Source of the DNA: Thermocaproicibacter sp036260805
GTDB taxonomy: Bacteria > Bacillota > Clostridia > Oscillospirales > Acutalibacteraceae
Assembly: GCA_036260805.1 (NCBI GenBank)
Contig: DATALZ010000016.1
Coordinates: 1 to 64,000, forward strand
Length of the DNA: 64,000 nucleotides
Reading direction: 5' to 3'
Position numbers and translations under genes: made by a program. Shown here one piece after another: positions 34,024 to 43,065 of this stretch. The notes under the pieces were generated by a model. It saw nothing but the letters and a program-made list of their open reading frames with translations, searched no databases and was not told the origin of the DNA. Position 1 is the stretch's first letter, and each line of letters opens with the position of its first letter.

Positions 34024-35355
34024 TTAAAATTTATTCAGATAGTGTTCCAGTTCCCATTCCGTCACTGTTGTGGAATATTCGCTCCACTCTTTTTCTTTCG
34101 CTTGGACGTATTTACTGAAAACATGACTGCCAAGAGTTTCTTTGACAAAGGGATCTGCTTTCATTTCGTATAAAGCAGTATCTAATTCCTGCGGAAGACT
34201 TTCGATTTGATATTCTTTTCTTTCTTTTTCATCAATATCATAAATATTTGCCGATACTGCAGGCAGAGGCTGCAGATTGTTTTCAATTCCGTCGAGCCCG
34301 GCCGCCAGCAGCAGCGCAAAACTCAGGTAAGGATTGCTTGCGGGATCAGGGCTGCGAAGTTCCGCGCGTGTTCCGGCTCCGCGCGAGGCGGGAATACGAA
34401 TTAAAGCGCTTCGGTTGCTCAAAGTCCATGCGATATAGCATGGCGCTTCAAATCCTGGAATCAACCGCTTATAGGAATTTACAAGTGGATTCGTAACAGC
34501 GCAAATTCCTTTAATATGTTTCATTACTCCGGCAATAAAATTCAAACCGATTTGGCTTAGCCCGGTCTCACTGGACGGGTTATAAAACGCATTTTCACCG
34601 TTTCGGAACAGAGACATATTAATGTGCAGACCGGAACCCGCACGATTTTCTATCGGTTTCGGCATAAAAGTAGCGCAAAGGCCATTCGCTTCCGCACATG
34701 TTTTTACGACCAGCTTAAAGGTAAGAAGATTATCGGCTGCCGAAAGGGCTTCACTGTATTTAAAATCAATTTCATGCTGAGCGAACGCAACCTCATGATG
34801 CGATGCTTCAATCTCGAATCCCATTTCTTCGAGATTCAAGCAGATATCGCGGCGGCAACTTTCCCCAAGGTCTGACGGGCCAAGATCAAAATACCCGGCG
34901 GTGTCATGAGTGACCGTGGTTGGATGCCCGAACTCATCCGTATTAAACAGGAAAAATTCACATTCCGGACCAACGTTAAAAGAATATCCCATGCCGGAAG
35001 CCCGTTTAAGTGTTTTACGCAGAATATAGCGCGGATCCCCCTCAAAAGGTTCACCGTTAGGCAAATAAATGTCGCAGATCAGTCTGGCGATACGACCGTT
35101 CTGCGTATTCCACGGAAATATGGCGAAGGAATCAAGATCCGGATGAAGATACATGTCGGATTCTTCTATACGGACAAATCCTTCAATGGAAGAACCGTCG
35201 AACATACACTTGTTATCCAGAGCTTTTTCCAGCTGACAGGGCGTAATTGTTACATTTTTCAGCGTTCCAAGAATATCTGTAAACTGCAGACGAATAAACT
35301 TAACGTCCTCTTCCTCTACGATGCGTATGATATCTTCCTTTGTATATTTAGCCAA
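34024..35355 (-). CDS. glnA: Glutamine synthetase, type I
   Basis: 443 residues, GSI-alpha length; makes glutamine from glutamate, ammonia and ATP. FMDGSS-type motif is present as KCMFDGSSIEGF; VGPECEFFLF and GSGLHINMSLF are the metal and ATP regions, and NRSALIRIPASRG follows. There is no adenylylation-type C-terminal extension. The start is TTG at 35355 with GGAGG 7 nt upstream. Its leader has a consensus promoter and an intrinsic terminator immediately before the ribosome site. Confidence 0.97.
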   Translation of the reverse strand: MAKYTKEDIIRIVEEEDVKFIRLQFTDILGTLKNVTITPCQLEKALDNKCMFDGSSIEGFVRIEESDMYLHPDLDSFAIFPWNTQNGRIARLICDIYLPNGEPFEGDPRYILRKTLKRASGMGYSFNVGPECEFFLFNTDEFGHPTTVTHDTAGYFDLGPSDLGESCRRDICLNLEEMGFEIEASHHEVAFAQHEIDFKYSEALSAADNLLTFKLVVKTCAEANGLCATFMPKPIENRAGSGLHINMSLFRNGENAFYNPSSETGLSQIGLNFIAGVMKHIKGICAVTNPLVNSYKRLIPGFEAPCYIAWTLSNRSALIRIPASRGAGTRAELRSPDPASNPYLSFALLLAAGLDGIENNLQPLPAVSANIYDIDEKERKEYQIESLPQELDTALYEMKADPFVKETLGSHVFSKYVQAKEKEWSEYSTTVTEWELEHYLNKF

Positions 35356-35369
35356 ACCGATACCTCCTC

Positions 35370-35414
35370 AAAAAAATAATAACAAGGACTCTAAAATTTT
35401 GCCTCCTTGTTATT
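35370..35414 (-). promoter_or_regulatory. glnA leader terminator (attenuator), target for ANTAR antitermination
   Basis: AATAACAAGGA pairs with TCCTTGTTATT (perfect 11-bp stem) and the minus-strand RNA continues with seven U after one A. It ends right at the glnA Shine-Dalgarno, so unless read through it would block glnA. The 5' arm also contains GGAGG. The paired hexaloop motif known for ANTAR targets is not obvious to me in the short leader. Confidence 0.8.
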
Positions 35415-35436
35415 GTTGTTTTGATCTATCTTTTTC

Positions 35437-35465
35437 ATTTTATTCTTTTTCAATAGCGGTGTCAA
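35437..35465 (-). promoter_or_regulatory. glnA promoter
   Basis: Minus strand TTGACA, 17-bp spacer, TAAAAT; leader of about 70 nt that includes the attenuator. Between here and 35667 I see nothing further but AT-rich sequence. Confidence 0.85.
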
Positions 35466-35667
35466 TCGCTTTTTGGCGCATGCCTTCTGCTTCGGATACA
35501 GATTGAAAGCTGAAATAATTTAGCATTTACTTTTGTGCTTTAACAATGTAAAGTTTCAATGGCATAAAATAAACTTTTTTAAGTTTTTAAGCGACTATAC
35601 TAAATTTAGTACGGTAAACAAGTCCGAGAATAACAGTATTTCCAGAATTGATATAATTTATAATTGA

Positions 35668-35698
35668 TGAGCGGCTTCTGCAAATCAAAAGCCGCTCA
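35668..35698 (-). terminator. Terminator of the YfhO-like gene
   Basis: TGAGCGGCTT and AAGCCGCTCA make a perfect 10-bp stem 10 nt after the stop; an AT-rich but not poly-U tail follows. Confidence 0.7.
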
Positions 35699-35708
35699 AT
35701 CCTCAATT

Positions 35709-38375
35709 TTACATACAATAAACAACTAAAGAGAAAATATAAACCGCTGCAAATGTTAAAACACAAAGCAAGCAAAAAGCAACACTCGCGGGAGTTTCCA
35801 AGAAATGAAGCTTATCTATTTTTCTGCTTTTTACACCGAAAAATAGCAAAAGCAGGAAAAGTACTCCTAAAACAGTCAGCGCCAGCCCTTGCCAGAATCC
35901 CTGCGGAACGCAGGAAACAGATACCTGATTGAACCCTTTCTTTAGTTTTACAGCCATAAAGGTATCAAAGACACAGGATATCTGCGCAGGCGATCCGTTA
36001 ACAGACGCAGTGTAACCGCTGTTATAATTGATCGGAAGGAAAAGGTAATCATCATCCGAATCCGCCGAAACCGTTCCGATGATTGAATTACCGGATTGTT
36101 TTAATGAAGCCTTGGCAGTCTGATTTACTGCAGACGACAGGACATCATCCTTAAGCCCGGCGATTCCAAAGGACTTTTCATATACATCCCGCAGGATCCC
36201 AATTTCAACGTTTACCGTCTGATTTGAGTAGGTTCCGAGATTCACAAGGCCGTTATTAGGCTGAGTCGGGTATTGAATATCGAGAATTTTTCCGTTTACA
36301 GTTATGGAAAAGCTGGAATTGATATGTTCATAGAGCTTATTCGTCAGCTGGTCAAAACAGTCGAAATACAAGGTCTGGGTACCGCTGACTGGTATTTTAT
36401 ATGAGATCGTGCCTTCATAATTCTGATCTTGGATTGCGATCTGGTAATCATCATTTTTTGTTAAAGTAACATTATCCAGAGATGTAGGCTGGTATTGATT
36501 GAAAAGCTGCCGGCTGGTTGAGTACACTGATTGGAATAAATACTGCTGCGTTAGTAAACGAGTTGTTTCCGGCAGATTTTTCAGGCTTTCAATATTGCTG
36601 GATTTCATTACAATACCAACAGGAAGCGCCATTTCGTTTTTGACAATCGAGTAAAGGCCGTTGCCATAAACCGGTTTCGTATTTTTTGTAAGGTGGTCGG
36701 TTTTTGTCACAGTATATTTATTTCCAAGAATTGCGTCGGTCAGCTTCGTACCACCGTTGGAATTGACTTCCATCCAGTATGAAGAATAACCCAGCTTTTT
36801 CATAGCAAACATATAATTTTTCGACGTTAAGGAAGTATAGTGGCTTAGTGAATTATACCCCATACTTCCCATTAAATTAACGTCAAAGTACTTTTCATCC
36901 ATCTTAACCCTGTACAAAGTGTCATCCTGTATTTTTTCACTTAAATCTAAAATAGGACTGTAGTACTGTGCATTGTTTTTCGCCGAAGCGATATAAATAT
37001 TAGAATAAAAGGAAGCTTCCACGATTGTAACCGCACAGAGTAAAATTGAAAATATCGTTCGGGTAATTCTGCGGTAATGGTAAAGCAGGAGTAAAATCAT
37101 ATATGCAAATGAAACGGAAACAGCAAAAAGCAAAAGCTGACGAAAACTTGAGGAATCGCCCCATAGGGTTCGTGTGTAGGATGTTACGCTTTCGAAATCG
37201 AACTTAACAATTACGCTTGCACAAAAGATAATTGCAATTACAGCGAATATTGCTGCTCCAATCGATGTATATGAGAAACTTCTTTGCTGCAGATTATCGT
37301 TTTCCCTGTTTATGGCGGAAATTACAACCGCAAAAAGAATCAGACCAAGAAAAATCAGAATATATCCGTAGCGTACCGGAAAGGACTGATAGCTTCCGGT
37401 CTGCCACATTTTATTGACCGGTTCCAGAAATACGGGAACCAGCATCAGGCATAGTATGCAAAAGAGCCACCGAACCCTTTTATCCTGGTATTTCTTCAAA
37501 ACAATTGCCATGATAACCGCAGCCGCTATGGCCCCGGTGCATAGAACAACAGCAACGGTAGTATCCAGCCTTGACAGCAGACCGCCGGAACGAAGGCTTG
37601 ATATTACATCGCCCGTGCGGGCGGATGCCAGATACTGAAGCAGGGAAGGCATCCATACAACTCCGGTAAGCAGACCCGATACGATGGTAGACAGGCCAAA
37701 CAGTAAGATGCGTGGGCGGCGGTCCTGCTTCGGCACACAAATCAATAGATATGTCCCAAATGCCAGAATCAGGAAGATCGTAACCATATAGGTCAGGTAA
37801 AAGTTCACCGTCAAAATTGCTGCAAAAGTTAAGGTGTAGAACAGAACTTTTTTCTCATCAATGAGTTTTTCAAGTCCGACAAGCAACAGAGGAAACAAAT
37901 ACATAATATCCAGCCAGACAATGTTCTGGTAATAAAACATGGTATATCCGCAAAAAGCATACATAACAGAAAGGGCGCTCGTCTGCAGGAAGGTAAGATT
38001 CGAGAATCTGCGGTTGAAATAATAGCTCGCCGTTAACGAGCAGGTCATCATTTTGAGAATAAGCAGCAGATTCACATAAAGGTACATCTGAGCTTTATCA
38101 ACGAAGATTACAAGGAACGAAAAAGGACTGCTGATAAAGAACAGGAATACTCCCCAGAAACTCATTCCGCCCGCGTTCTGCAGATTCAGAAACATATTTG
38201 CCTTGCCGGTAAGAATATTCTTTAAATCCATCAGGAACGGAATAACCTGTTGATTCATGTCGCACCATGAAATTGTACCGGTACCAAACGGGAACAAGCC
38301 ATAGGCCGCATATACGGAAAGCATGACTGTCAAAACGAGAACCGGTGCCGCCCAGTAGCTGTGTTTTTTCGCCAT
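35709..38375 (-). CDS. YfhO-family polytopic membrane protein
   Basis: 888 residues with about a dozen hydrophobic helices and a large extracytoplasmic region (about 470-840). The N-terminus (FPFGTGTISWCDMNQQVIPF, then NLQNAGGMSFWG) is the YfhO signature. YfhO proteins resemble GT-C glycosyltransferases and are linked to glycosylation of lipoteichoic acid or other envelope polymers; activity here is inferred. The ATG at 38375 has AGGGAGG upstream. It stands alone between two terminators. Confidence 0.85.
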   Translation of the reverse strand: MAKKHSYWAAPVLVLTVMLSVYAAYGLFPFGTGTISWCDMNQQVIPFLMDLKNILTGKANMFLNLQNAGGMSFWGVFLFFISSPFSFLVIFVDKAQMYLYVNLLLILKMMTCSLTASYYFNRRFSNLTFLQTSALSVMYAFCGYTMFYYQNIVWLDIMYLFPLLLVGLEKLIDEKKVLFYTLTFAAILTVNFYLTYMVTIFLILAFGTYLLICVPKQDRRPRILLFGLSTIVSGLLTGVVWMPSLLQYLASARTGDVISSLRSGGLLSRLDTTVAVVLCTGAIAAAVIMAIVLKKYQDKRVRWLFCILCLMLVPVFLEPVNKMWQTGSYQSFPVRYGYILIFLGLILFAVVISAINRENDNLQQRSFSYTSIGAAIFAVIAIIFCASVIVKFDFESVTSYTRTLWGDSSSFRQLLLFAVSVSFAYMILLLLYHYRRITRTIFSILLCAVTIVEASFYSNIYIASAKNNAQYYSPILDLSEKIQDDTLYRVKMDEKYFDVNLMGSMGYNSLSHYTSLTSKNYMFAMKKLGYSSYWMEVNSNGGTKLTDAILGNKYTVTKTDHLTKNTKPVYGNGLYSIVKNEMALPVGIVMKSSNIESLKNLPETTRLLTQQYLFQSVYSTSRQLFNQYQPTSLDNVTLTKNDDYQIAIQDQNYEGTISYKIPVSGTQTLYFDCFDQLTNKLYEHINSSFSITVNGKILDIQYPTQPNNGLVNLGTYSNQTVNVEIGILRDVYEKSFGIAGLKDDVLSSAVNQTAKASLKQSGNSIIGTVSADSDDDYLFLPINYNSGYTASVNGSPAQISCVFDTFMAVKLKKGFNQVSVSCVPQGFWQGLALTVLGVLFLLLLFFGVKSRKIDKLHFLETPASVAFCLLCVLTFAAVYIFSLVVYCM

Positions 38376-38423
38376 GAAGTGATTTCCTCCCTGTTTTAGC
38401 CTGAACTTACTTTTCGCAGATTT

Positions 38424-38470
38424 AAAAAACCGCAGGCAGCCTGCCGGAAAAGAAACAGCGGGCTGCCTGC
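38424..38470 (-). terminator. Terminator of tyrS
   Basis: GCAGGCAGCC pairs with GGCTGCCTGC (perfect 10 bp), then GG and six T on the minus strand. Confidence 0.85.
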
Positions 38471-38502
38471 CAAGACTTGGGCCTCGTTTGAAAAATCAAG
38501 GC

Positions 38503-39741
38503 CTAGCCAACTAAAATAATCTTATGGAATACTTTTTTGCCTTTTTTAATGACAATATATTTTTTGTCCTGTTTCTCGAAATTCGCTGCCGTCAGGACAT
38601 CACCGGGCTGTTCCACTTTTTCGCCGTCCACGGCGATCCCGCCCTGTGCTACAAGACGCTTCGCCTCCGCCCTGGAAGGCGCTAGCTTTGTTTTGACAAG
38701 CAGGTCAAGAATCCCGATTTCACCATTGGTAAAATCAGAAGCTGCTATCTCGGAAGAGGGCATATTGTCCGTGTCAGCGCCTTTTCCAAAAATGGCACGT
38801 GCTGCACTACGGGCTTTTTCAGCTTCCTCTTCCCCATGAATCTGCTTTGTAACTTCGTAAGCGAGCAATTCCTTTGCATCATTCATCTGCTGACCTTCCA
38901 GATTTGCAAATTCTTCAATCTGCTTCATTGGTACAAAGGTCAGGATTTTCAGGCAGTTTACAACATCAGCGTCGCCGACATTGCGCCAGTACTGATAAAA
39001 ATCAAACGGAGTTGTTTTCTCCGGATCAAGCCAAACGGCGCCTTTTTCCGTCTTACCCATCTTTTTGCCCTCGCTGTTGGTCAGCAGGGACATGGTAAGG
39101 CCGTACGCTTCTTCATTCTCCTTGCGGCGAATCAGTTCCACACCGCCAAGGATATTGCTCCACTGGTCATCTCCGCCGAGTTCCAAGCGGCAGCCAAAAC
39201 GGCGGTACAGCTCAAGAAAGTCGTAGCTTTGCATAACCATATAGTTCATTTCAAAGAAGGAAAGGCCGCGTTCCAAACGCTGTTTGTAGCATTCCGCCGC
39301 AAGCATACGGTTGACGGAGAAACAGACCCCGATGTCACGCAGAAACTCGATATAGTTCAGATTTGAAAGCCAGTCCGCATTGTTAGCCATAATCGCTTTA
39401 CCGTCTGAAAAATCGACAAGCCGAGACATTTGCTTCTGGAAACAGGAAATATTATGCGCAATTTCCTCTTTACTGAGCATTTTACGCATATCCGTTTTGC
39501 CGGTTGGGTCACCGACCATACCCGTTCCGCCGCCGAACAGCATGATTGGCGTGTGCCCTGCACGCTGCAGATGCGCAGCCACCATGATCGGGATAAAGTG
39601 CCCGACATGCAGGCTGTCTGCTGTGGGGTCAAACCCGATGTAAAATGTTGTTTTTTGATTGTTCAGGAGATCGCGGATCTTCTCCTCGTCCGTGGTCTGT
39701 GCAATCAGGCCGCGCTCCTTCAGTTCTTCGAATACTCCCAT
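38503..39741 (-). CDS. tyrS: Tyrosyl-tRNA synthetase
   Basis: 412 residues, class Ic synthetase. HIGH motif as HVGH (45-48, in DPTADSLHVGHF), KMSKS as KKMGKT, GGDDQWSNI for tyrosine/ATP binding, and a C-terminal S4 RNA-binding domain (LAPSRAEAKRLVAQGGIAVD). The frame is open 35 codons upstream, but that part is the T-box leader; the ATG at 39741 has GGAGG. Expression is controlled by the T-box. Confidence 0.96.
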   Translation of the reverse strand: MGVFEELKERGLIAQTTDEEKIRDLLNNQKTTFYIGFDPTADSLHVGHFIPIMVAAHLQRAGHTPIMLFGGGTGMVGDPTGKTDMRKMLSKEEIAHNISCFQKQMSRLVDFSDGKAIMANNADWLSNLNYIEFLRDIGVCFSVNRMLAAECYKQRLERGLSFFEMNYMVMQSYDFLELYRRFGCRLELGGDDQWSNILGGVELIRRKENEEAYGLTMSLLTNSEGKKMGKTEKGAVWLDPEKTTPFDFYQYWRNVGDADVVNCLKILTFVPMKQIEEFANLEGQQMNDAKELLAYEVTKQIHGEEEAEKARSAARAIFGKGADTDNMPSSEIAASDFTNGEIGILDLLVKTKLAPSRAEAKRLVAQGGIAVDGEKVEQPGDVLTAANFEKQDKKYIVIKKGKKVFHKIILVG

Positions 39742-39774
39742 TTTTCTTCCTCCAATTTTCTGCAGGAAGCTATG

Positions 39775-40035
39775 AAAAACGCCCCCTGCCAAATGTGCAG
39801 AGGGCGGATAATACCGCGGTACCACCTCAGTTTGCTGCAGCCTCACGGCAACAGCCTTAACGGGTACGAATCCATACCCTTGCGCTGTAACGTGCGCAGA
39901 CGGCCGGGTTTACTGAATATTTTCGACCCGACGGCTCCGGGATGTATTTCTGCCGGATTCCGTACCCGCTTGCACCAAACGCGGGTTCTCTTCGCCGGAA
40001 TATACGGCTTACTTCTTCCCTTCATCGCTGATTAA
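39775..40035 (-). promoter_or_regulatory. Tyrosine T-box riboswitch upstream of tyrS
   Basis: The invariant T-box sequence TGGTACCGCGG is on the minus strand at 39824-39814. It is followed by the terminator stem CGCCCTCTGC/GCAGGGGGCG and five T (39805-39775). Stem I lies upstream, with the specifier loop reading UAC (39946-39944), the tyrosine codon, followed by A. Uncharged tRNA-Tyr would stabilise the antiterminator and allow tyrS expression. Confidence 0.93.
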
Positions 40036-40038
40036 ATT

Positions 40039-40068
40039 ATTATATGCACATTTAAGCCATTCTGTCAA
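40039..40068 (-). promoter_or_regulatory. tyrS promoter
   Basis: Minus strand TTGACA, 18-bp spacer, TATAAT. The -35 overlaps the recN stop codon, so the two genes abut completely. Confidence 0.85.
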
Positions 40069-41750
40069 GGGCTTTTTTCCTTTATATGAGCCATTTTTAA
40101 CATTTCCGCAGCATTCTGTAGCGTGAGCGGAGTAATTTCAGCTCCGCCGATAATCCGGGCAAGCTCATGTTTTCTCCCCTCATCGTCCAGTTTCTGTACC
40201 TCCGTGTACGTTTTACCGGAGCGAACCTGCTTTTGAATCAGATACTGAGTATCTGCCAGTGCGGCAATCTGTGCAAGGTGCGTCACGCAAACAACCTGCC
40301 TGCTTTCGGAAACCTCGCGCAGCTTTAAACCGATTTTCTGTGCTGCGCCGCCGCTGACTCCGGTATCCACTTCGTCGAAGATCAGTGTTCCCACATCGTC
40401 GTGGTCGGCTAAAACTCTTTTAACTGCCAGCATAATGCGGGAAAGCTCTCCGCCGGATGCAATTTTAGCGATTGGTTTTGCCGGTTCTCCTGCATTTGTG
40501 GAAATAAGGAACTCCACCTTATCGCAGCCTTTTGAATTCAGAGAGCAGCGTTCTAGCCTCACTTCAAACGAAACGTTCGGCATATTCAGAAACTCCAGCT
40601 CTTTTTTGACCTGCATGGCAAAATTATGTGCGGTTTTGGAACGCCAGTCCGAGATTTCAAAAGCAAGTTTCTGCGCCAAGACAGCACTTTTTTTATATTG
40701 TTCTCTCAACTGAGTGACCGTTTCATCGGAAAGCTGAATCTTTTCAAGTTCCGCTTTGCTTTTGGAAAGAAACTGGAGCATATTTTCTACAGAACCGCCA
40801 TATTTCAAGCCGAGACGATAAATCGTATCGAGCCTAGACTCAATCTGTTCCAGTTCGTCAGGATCATATTCCAATTGACCGGAATATCCGCGCAGTTCGC
40901 TGCTGCAGTCTTCCAGATCATAGGAAATATTCTGCAGCCGTTCCGCTAAGCTGTGAAGTTCAGGCAAATACCGCTCCGCTTCATTCAAAGATGATGCGGC
41001 CGAAGATACAGACGAAACGGCTCCGTCAGAATCTTCTGAGCCGTCCAGTGCTTCCTTCGCGGAAGAAATTGCCGAAGCAATTTTTTCGCTGTTGCGGAAC
41101 ATCGCTTTCCGGCGGCTAAGTTCCTCCTGCTCCCCTTCTTTCAGGTCAGCCTCTTCCAGTTCTTTGATCTGGTATGTAAGCAAATCAATCTGACGGGCCT
41201 TTTGTGCCTCATCCATATTCAGAGAATCCAATTCCCGTTTGACATGCCTTGCTTCGTCAAAGGCACTGTGGTAGCGGTCTGAAAGATTTTGAGGCAGGCC
41301 CATGCTGTCAAGATAGCCGATATGGTTTTCGGGGGACAAAAGGCCATAGCTTTCATGCTGACCATGAATATTCACAAGCAGCGGCCCAATCTCTTTTAAT
41401 ACGGATACGGTTGCAGGCCTTCCGTTAATCCTGCAGGATGATTTTGAATCGGCGCTAATTTCCCTCTGAACCATCAGCGTACCGTCTTCTTCGGACGAAT
41501 AGCCCAGCTCTTCCAGCTTTTTGAGAGCGCGTGAACCAAGATCGGTAAACACCGCGCTTACAAACGCTGACTTCGCACCAGTGCGCACAATTTCCCGGGA
41601 TGTACGTTCACCAAGAATCGCGTTGATGGAGTCAATAAGAATGGATTTTCCCGCTCCGGTTTCACCCGTCAGAACGCTGAATCCGGAATGAAAGTCAACA
41701 CTGACTTTTTCAATCACGGCCACATTTTCAATATAAAGCTGAGACAGCAT
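40065..41750 (-). CDS. recN: DNA repair protein RecN
   Basis: 561 residues, SMC-like ATPase for double-strand break repair. Walker A GETGAGKS near the N-terminus, long coiled-coil arms in the middle (LNMDEAQKARQIDLLTYQIK region), C-terminal signature ASGGELSRIMLA and Walker B LIFDEVDTGVSGG. The ATG at 41750 has GGGTG upstream; a GTG three codons earlier is possible. It is last in the dxs-tlyA-nadK-argR-recN run, a common clostridial order. Confidence 0.96.
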   Translation of the reverse strand: MLSQLYIENVAVIEKVSVDFHSGFSVLTGETGAGKSILIDSINAILGERTSREIVRTGAKSAFVSAVFTDLGSRALKKLEELGYSSEEDGTLMVQREISADSKSSCRINGRPATVSVLKEIGPLLVNIHGQHESYGLLSPENHIGYLDSMGLPQNLSDRYHSAFDEARHVKRELDSLNMDEAQKARQIDLLTYQIKELEEADLKEGEQEELSRRKAMFRNSEKIASAISSAKEALDGSEDSDGAVSSVSSAASSLNEAERYLPELHSLAERLQNISYDLEDCSSELRGYSGQLEYDPDELEQIESRLDTIYRLGLKYGGSVENMLQFLSKSKAELEKIQLSDETVTQLREQYKKSAVLAQKLAFEISDWRSKTAHNFAMQVKKELEFLNMPNVSFEVRLERCSLNSKGCDKVEFLISTNAGEPAKPIAKIASGGELSRIMLAVKRVLADHDDVGTLIFDEVDTGVSGGAAQKIGLKLREVSESRQVVCVTHLAQIAALADTQYLIQKQVRSGKTYTEVQKLDDEGRKHELARIIGGAEITPLTLQNAAEMLKMAHIKEKSP

Positions 41751-41755
41751 GAAAA

Positions 41756-42205
41756 TCACCCGATCATATTTTTCAATTCTTCGGTCAGACGGCTGGCTGC
41801 TTCATCGGTTCTCATGAGTATAAAAATTGTATCGTCTCCGGCCAAGGTACCTACAATATCGTCCCAGTGCATGGAATCCATTGCCGCACATACAGCATTT
41901 GCCATTCCGGTAAGACATTTTACCGATACAATATTTTGAGCATAGTCGACAGAAATCGCCGAGTCGGCAAAAAGAGAATAAAATTTGCTGGTGTTTTCTT
42001 TCGACTCTTCTTTTGCAGGTGCATAACGGTATTTTCCATCCGGAGAAAGAGTCTTAAACAGCCGGAGCTCCTTGATATCCCTTGAAACGGTAGCCTGCGT
42101 TACGTCAAAACCCGCGTCGCGCAAAAGCTTGAGAAGTTCCTCCTGTGTATCAATCGGATACCTTGCTATTAACTCGAGAATTTTTTCATGGCGTCTTTTC
42201 TTCAA
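41756..42205 (-). CDS. argR: Arginine repressor ArgR/AhrC
   Basis: 149 residues. Winged-helix N-terminus (RHEKILELIARYPIDTQEEL, then VTQATVSRDIKELRL) and the C-terminal hexamerization and arginine-binding domain (TLAGDDTIFILMRTDEAA). It controls arginine metabolism; carA in this window is a possible target, though I saw no clear ARG box there. It overlaps nadK by 4 nt. Confidence 0.94.
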   Translation of the reverse strand: MKKRRHEKILELIARYPIDTQEELLKLLRDAGFDVTQATVSRDIKELRLFKTLSPDGKYRYAPAKEESKENTSKFYSLFADSAISVDYAQNIVSVKCLTGMANAVCAAMDSMHWDDIVGTLAGDDTIFILMRTDEAASRLTEELKNMIG

Positions 42206-43065
42206 ACCTCATTCCTCCCATCTCCCAGTTTTTCATTGACAATTTCATAAAAATTATGGTCTTTTAAACGTATAATCTTGACTGTCTTATCTGAGCGGTA
42301 AAATTCAATTTTCTGAGACGGGTCAATTTTAACGTTTATTTCCCCATCCATGGTGAGATACGCTTCGCTTTCCGTACGAAAGCAGGTTTGTACGCTCAGT
42401 TTGGCATCCGGCCCGAAAACGACAGGACGTGTCAAAAGCGAATGAGAGCAAACAGGAGAAAGCAGAATACACGCCAGCTGCGGGTCTATAATCGGCCCGC
42501 CTGCCGATAGAGAATACGCTGTGGAACCTGTTGGCGTAGAAACGATTAAACCATCGCCGCGATAATCGCAGACAGTCTGGCCGTTGAAACCGACTTTAAA
42601 ATCCGGCATTGGTGAAAGAGCGCCTCGGGTAATCACCGCGTCATTCAGAGCCGCGCATGTTTTTATCTGTCCTTTTTCTGTATAACGGATTTCCAGCATC
42701 ATACGGTTTTCAATCTGGTAATTGCCGCCCGTCAGCTTTCCAAGTTCATCAAATTCATCGGTCTCGAGCTCTGCCACAAAGCCAAGGCGGCCAACATTAA
42801 CTCCCAGAATCGGCTTAGCAAAGTTTGCTGCATGTCTCGCACAATGAATAATTGTACCATCTCCGCCAAGTGCAACCATAATGTCGCAGGCGGTAATCAT
42901 CTCATCAAATTGCTCGAAGAATTTGACTCCCATATTTTCAAAGTCGTTCTGAAAACGGCTCTGCATGTAAATACTCGCGCCAAGTTCATGAAGTCTGTGA
43001 ATCAACTGGGTTGTGTGAAAAAGTGCTTTGCTTCGGCTCAGGTTGGGGATAACCGCAATGTTCAC
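42202..43065 (-). CDS. nadK: NAD kinase
   Basis: 287 residues; phosphorylates NAD to NADP. GGDGT at 67-71 (VALGGDGTIIHCAR), then GDGLIVSTPTGSTAYSLSAGG, the second conserved motif. Overlaps tlyA and argR by 4 nt each, so the run is tightly coupled. Confidence 0.95.
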   Translation of the reverse strand: MNIAVIPNLSRSKALFHTTQLIHRLHELGASIYMQSRFQNDFENMGVKFFEQFDEMITACDIMVALGGDGTIIHCARHAANFAKPILGVNVGRLGFVAELETDEFDELGKLTGGNYQIENRMMLEIRYTEKGQIKTCAALNDAVITRGALSPMPDFKVGFNGQTVCDYRGDGLIVSTPTGSTAYSLSAGGPIIDPQLACILLSPVCSHSLLTRPVVFGPDAKLSVQTCFRTESEAYLTMDGEINVKIDPSQKIEFYRSDKTVKIIRLKDHNFYEIVNEKLGDGRNEV

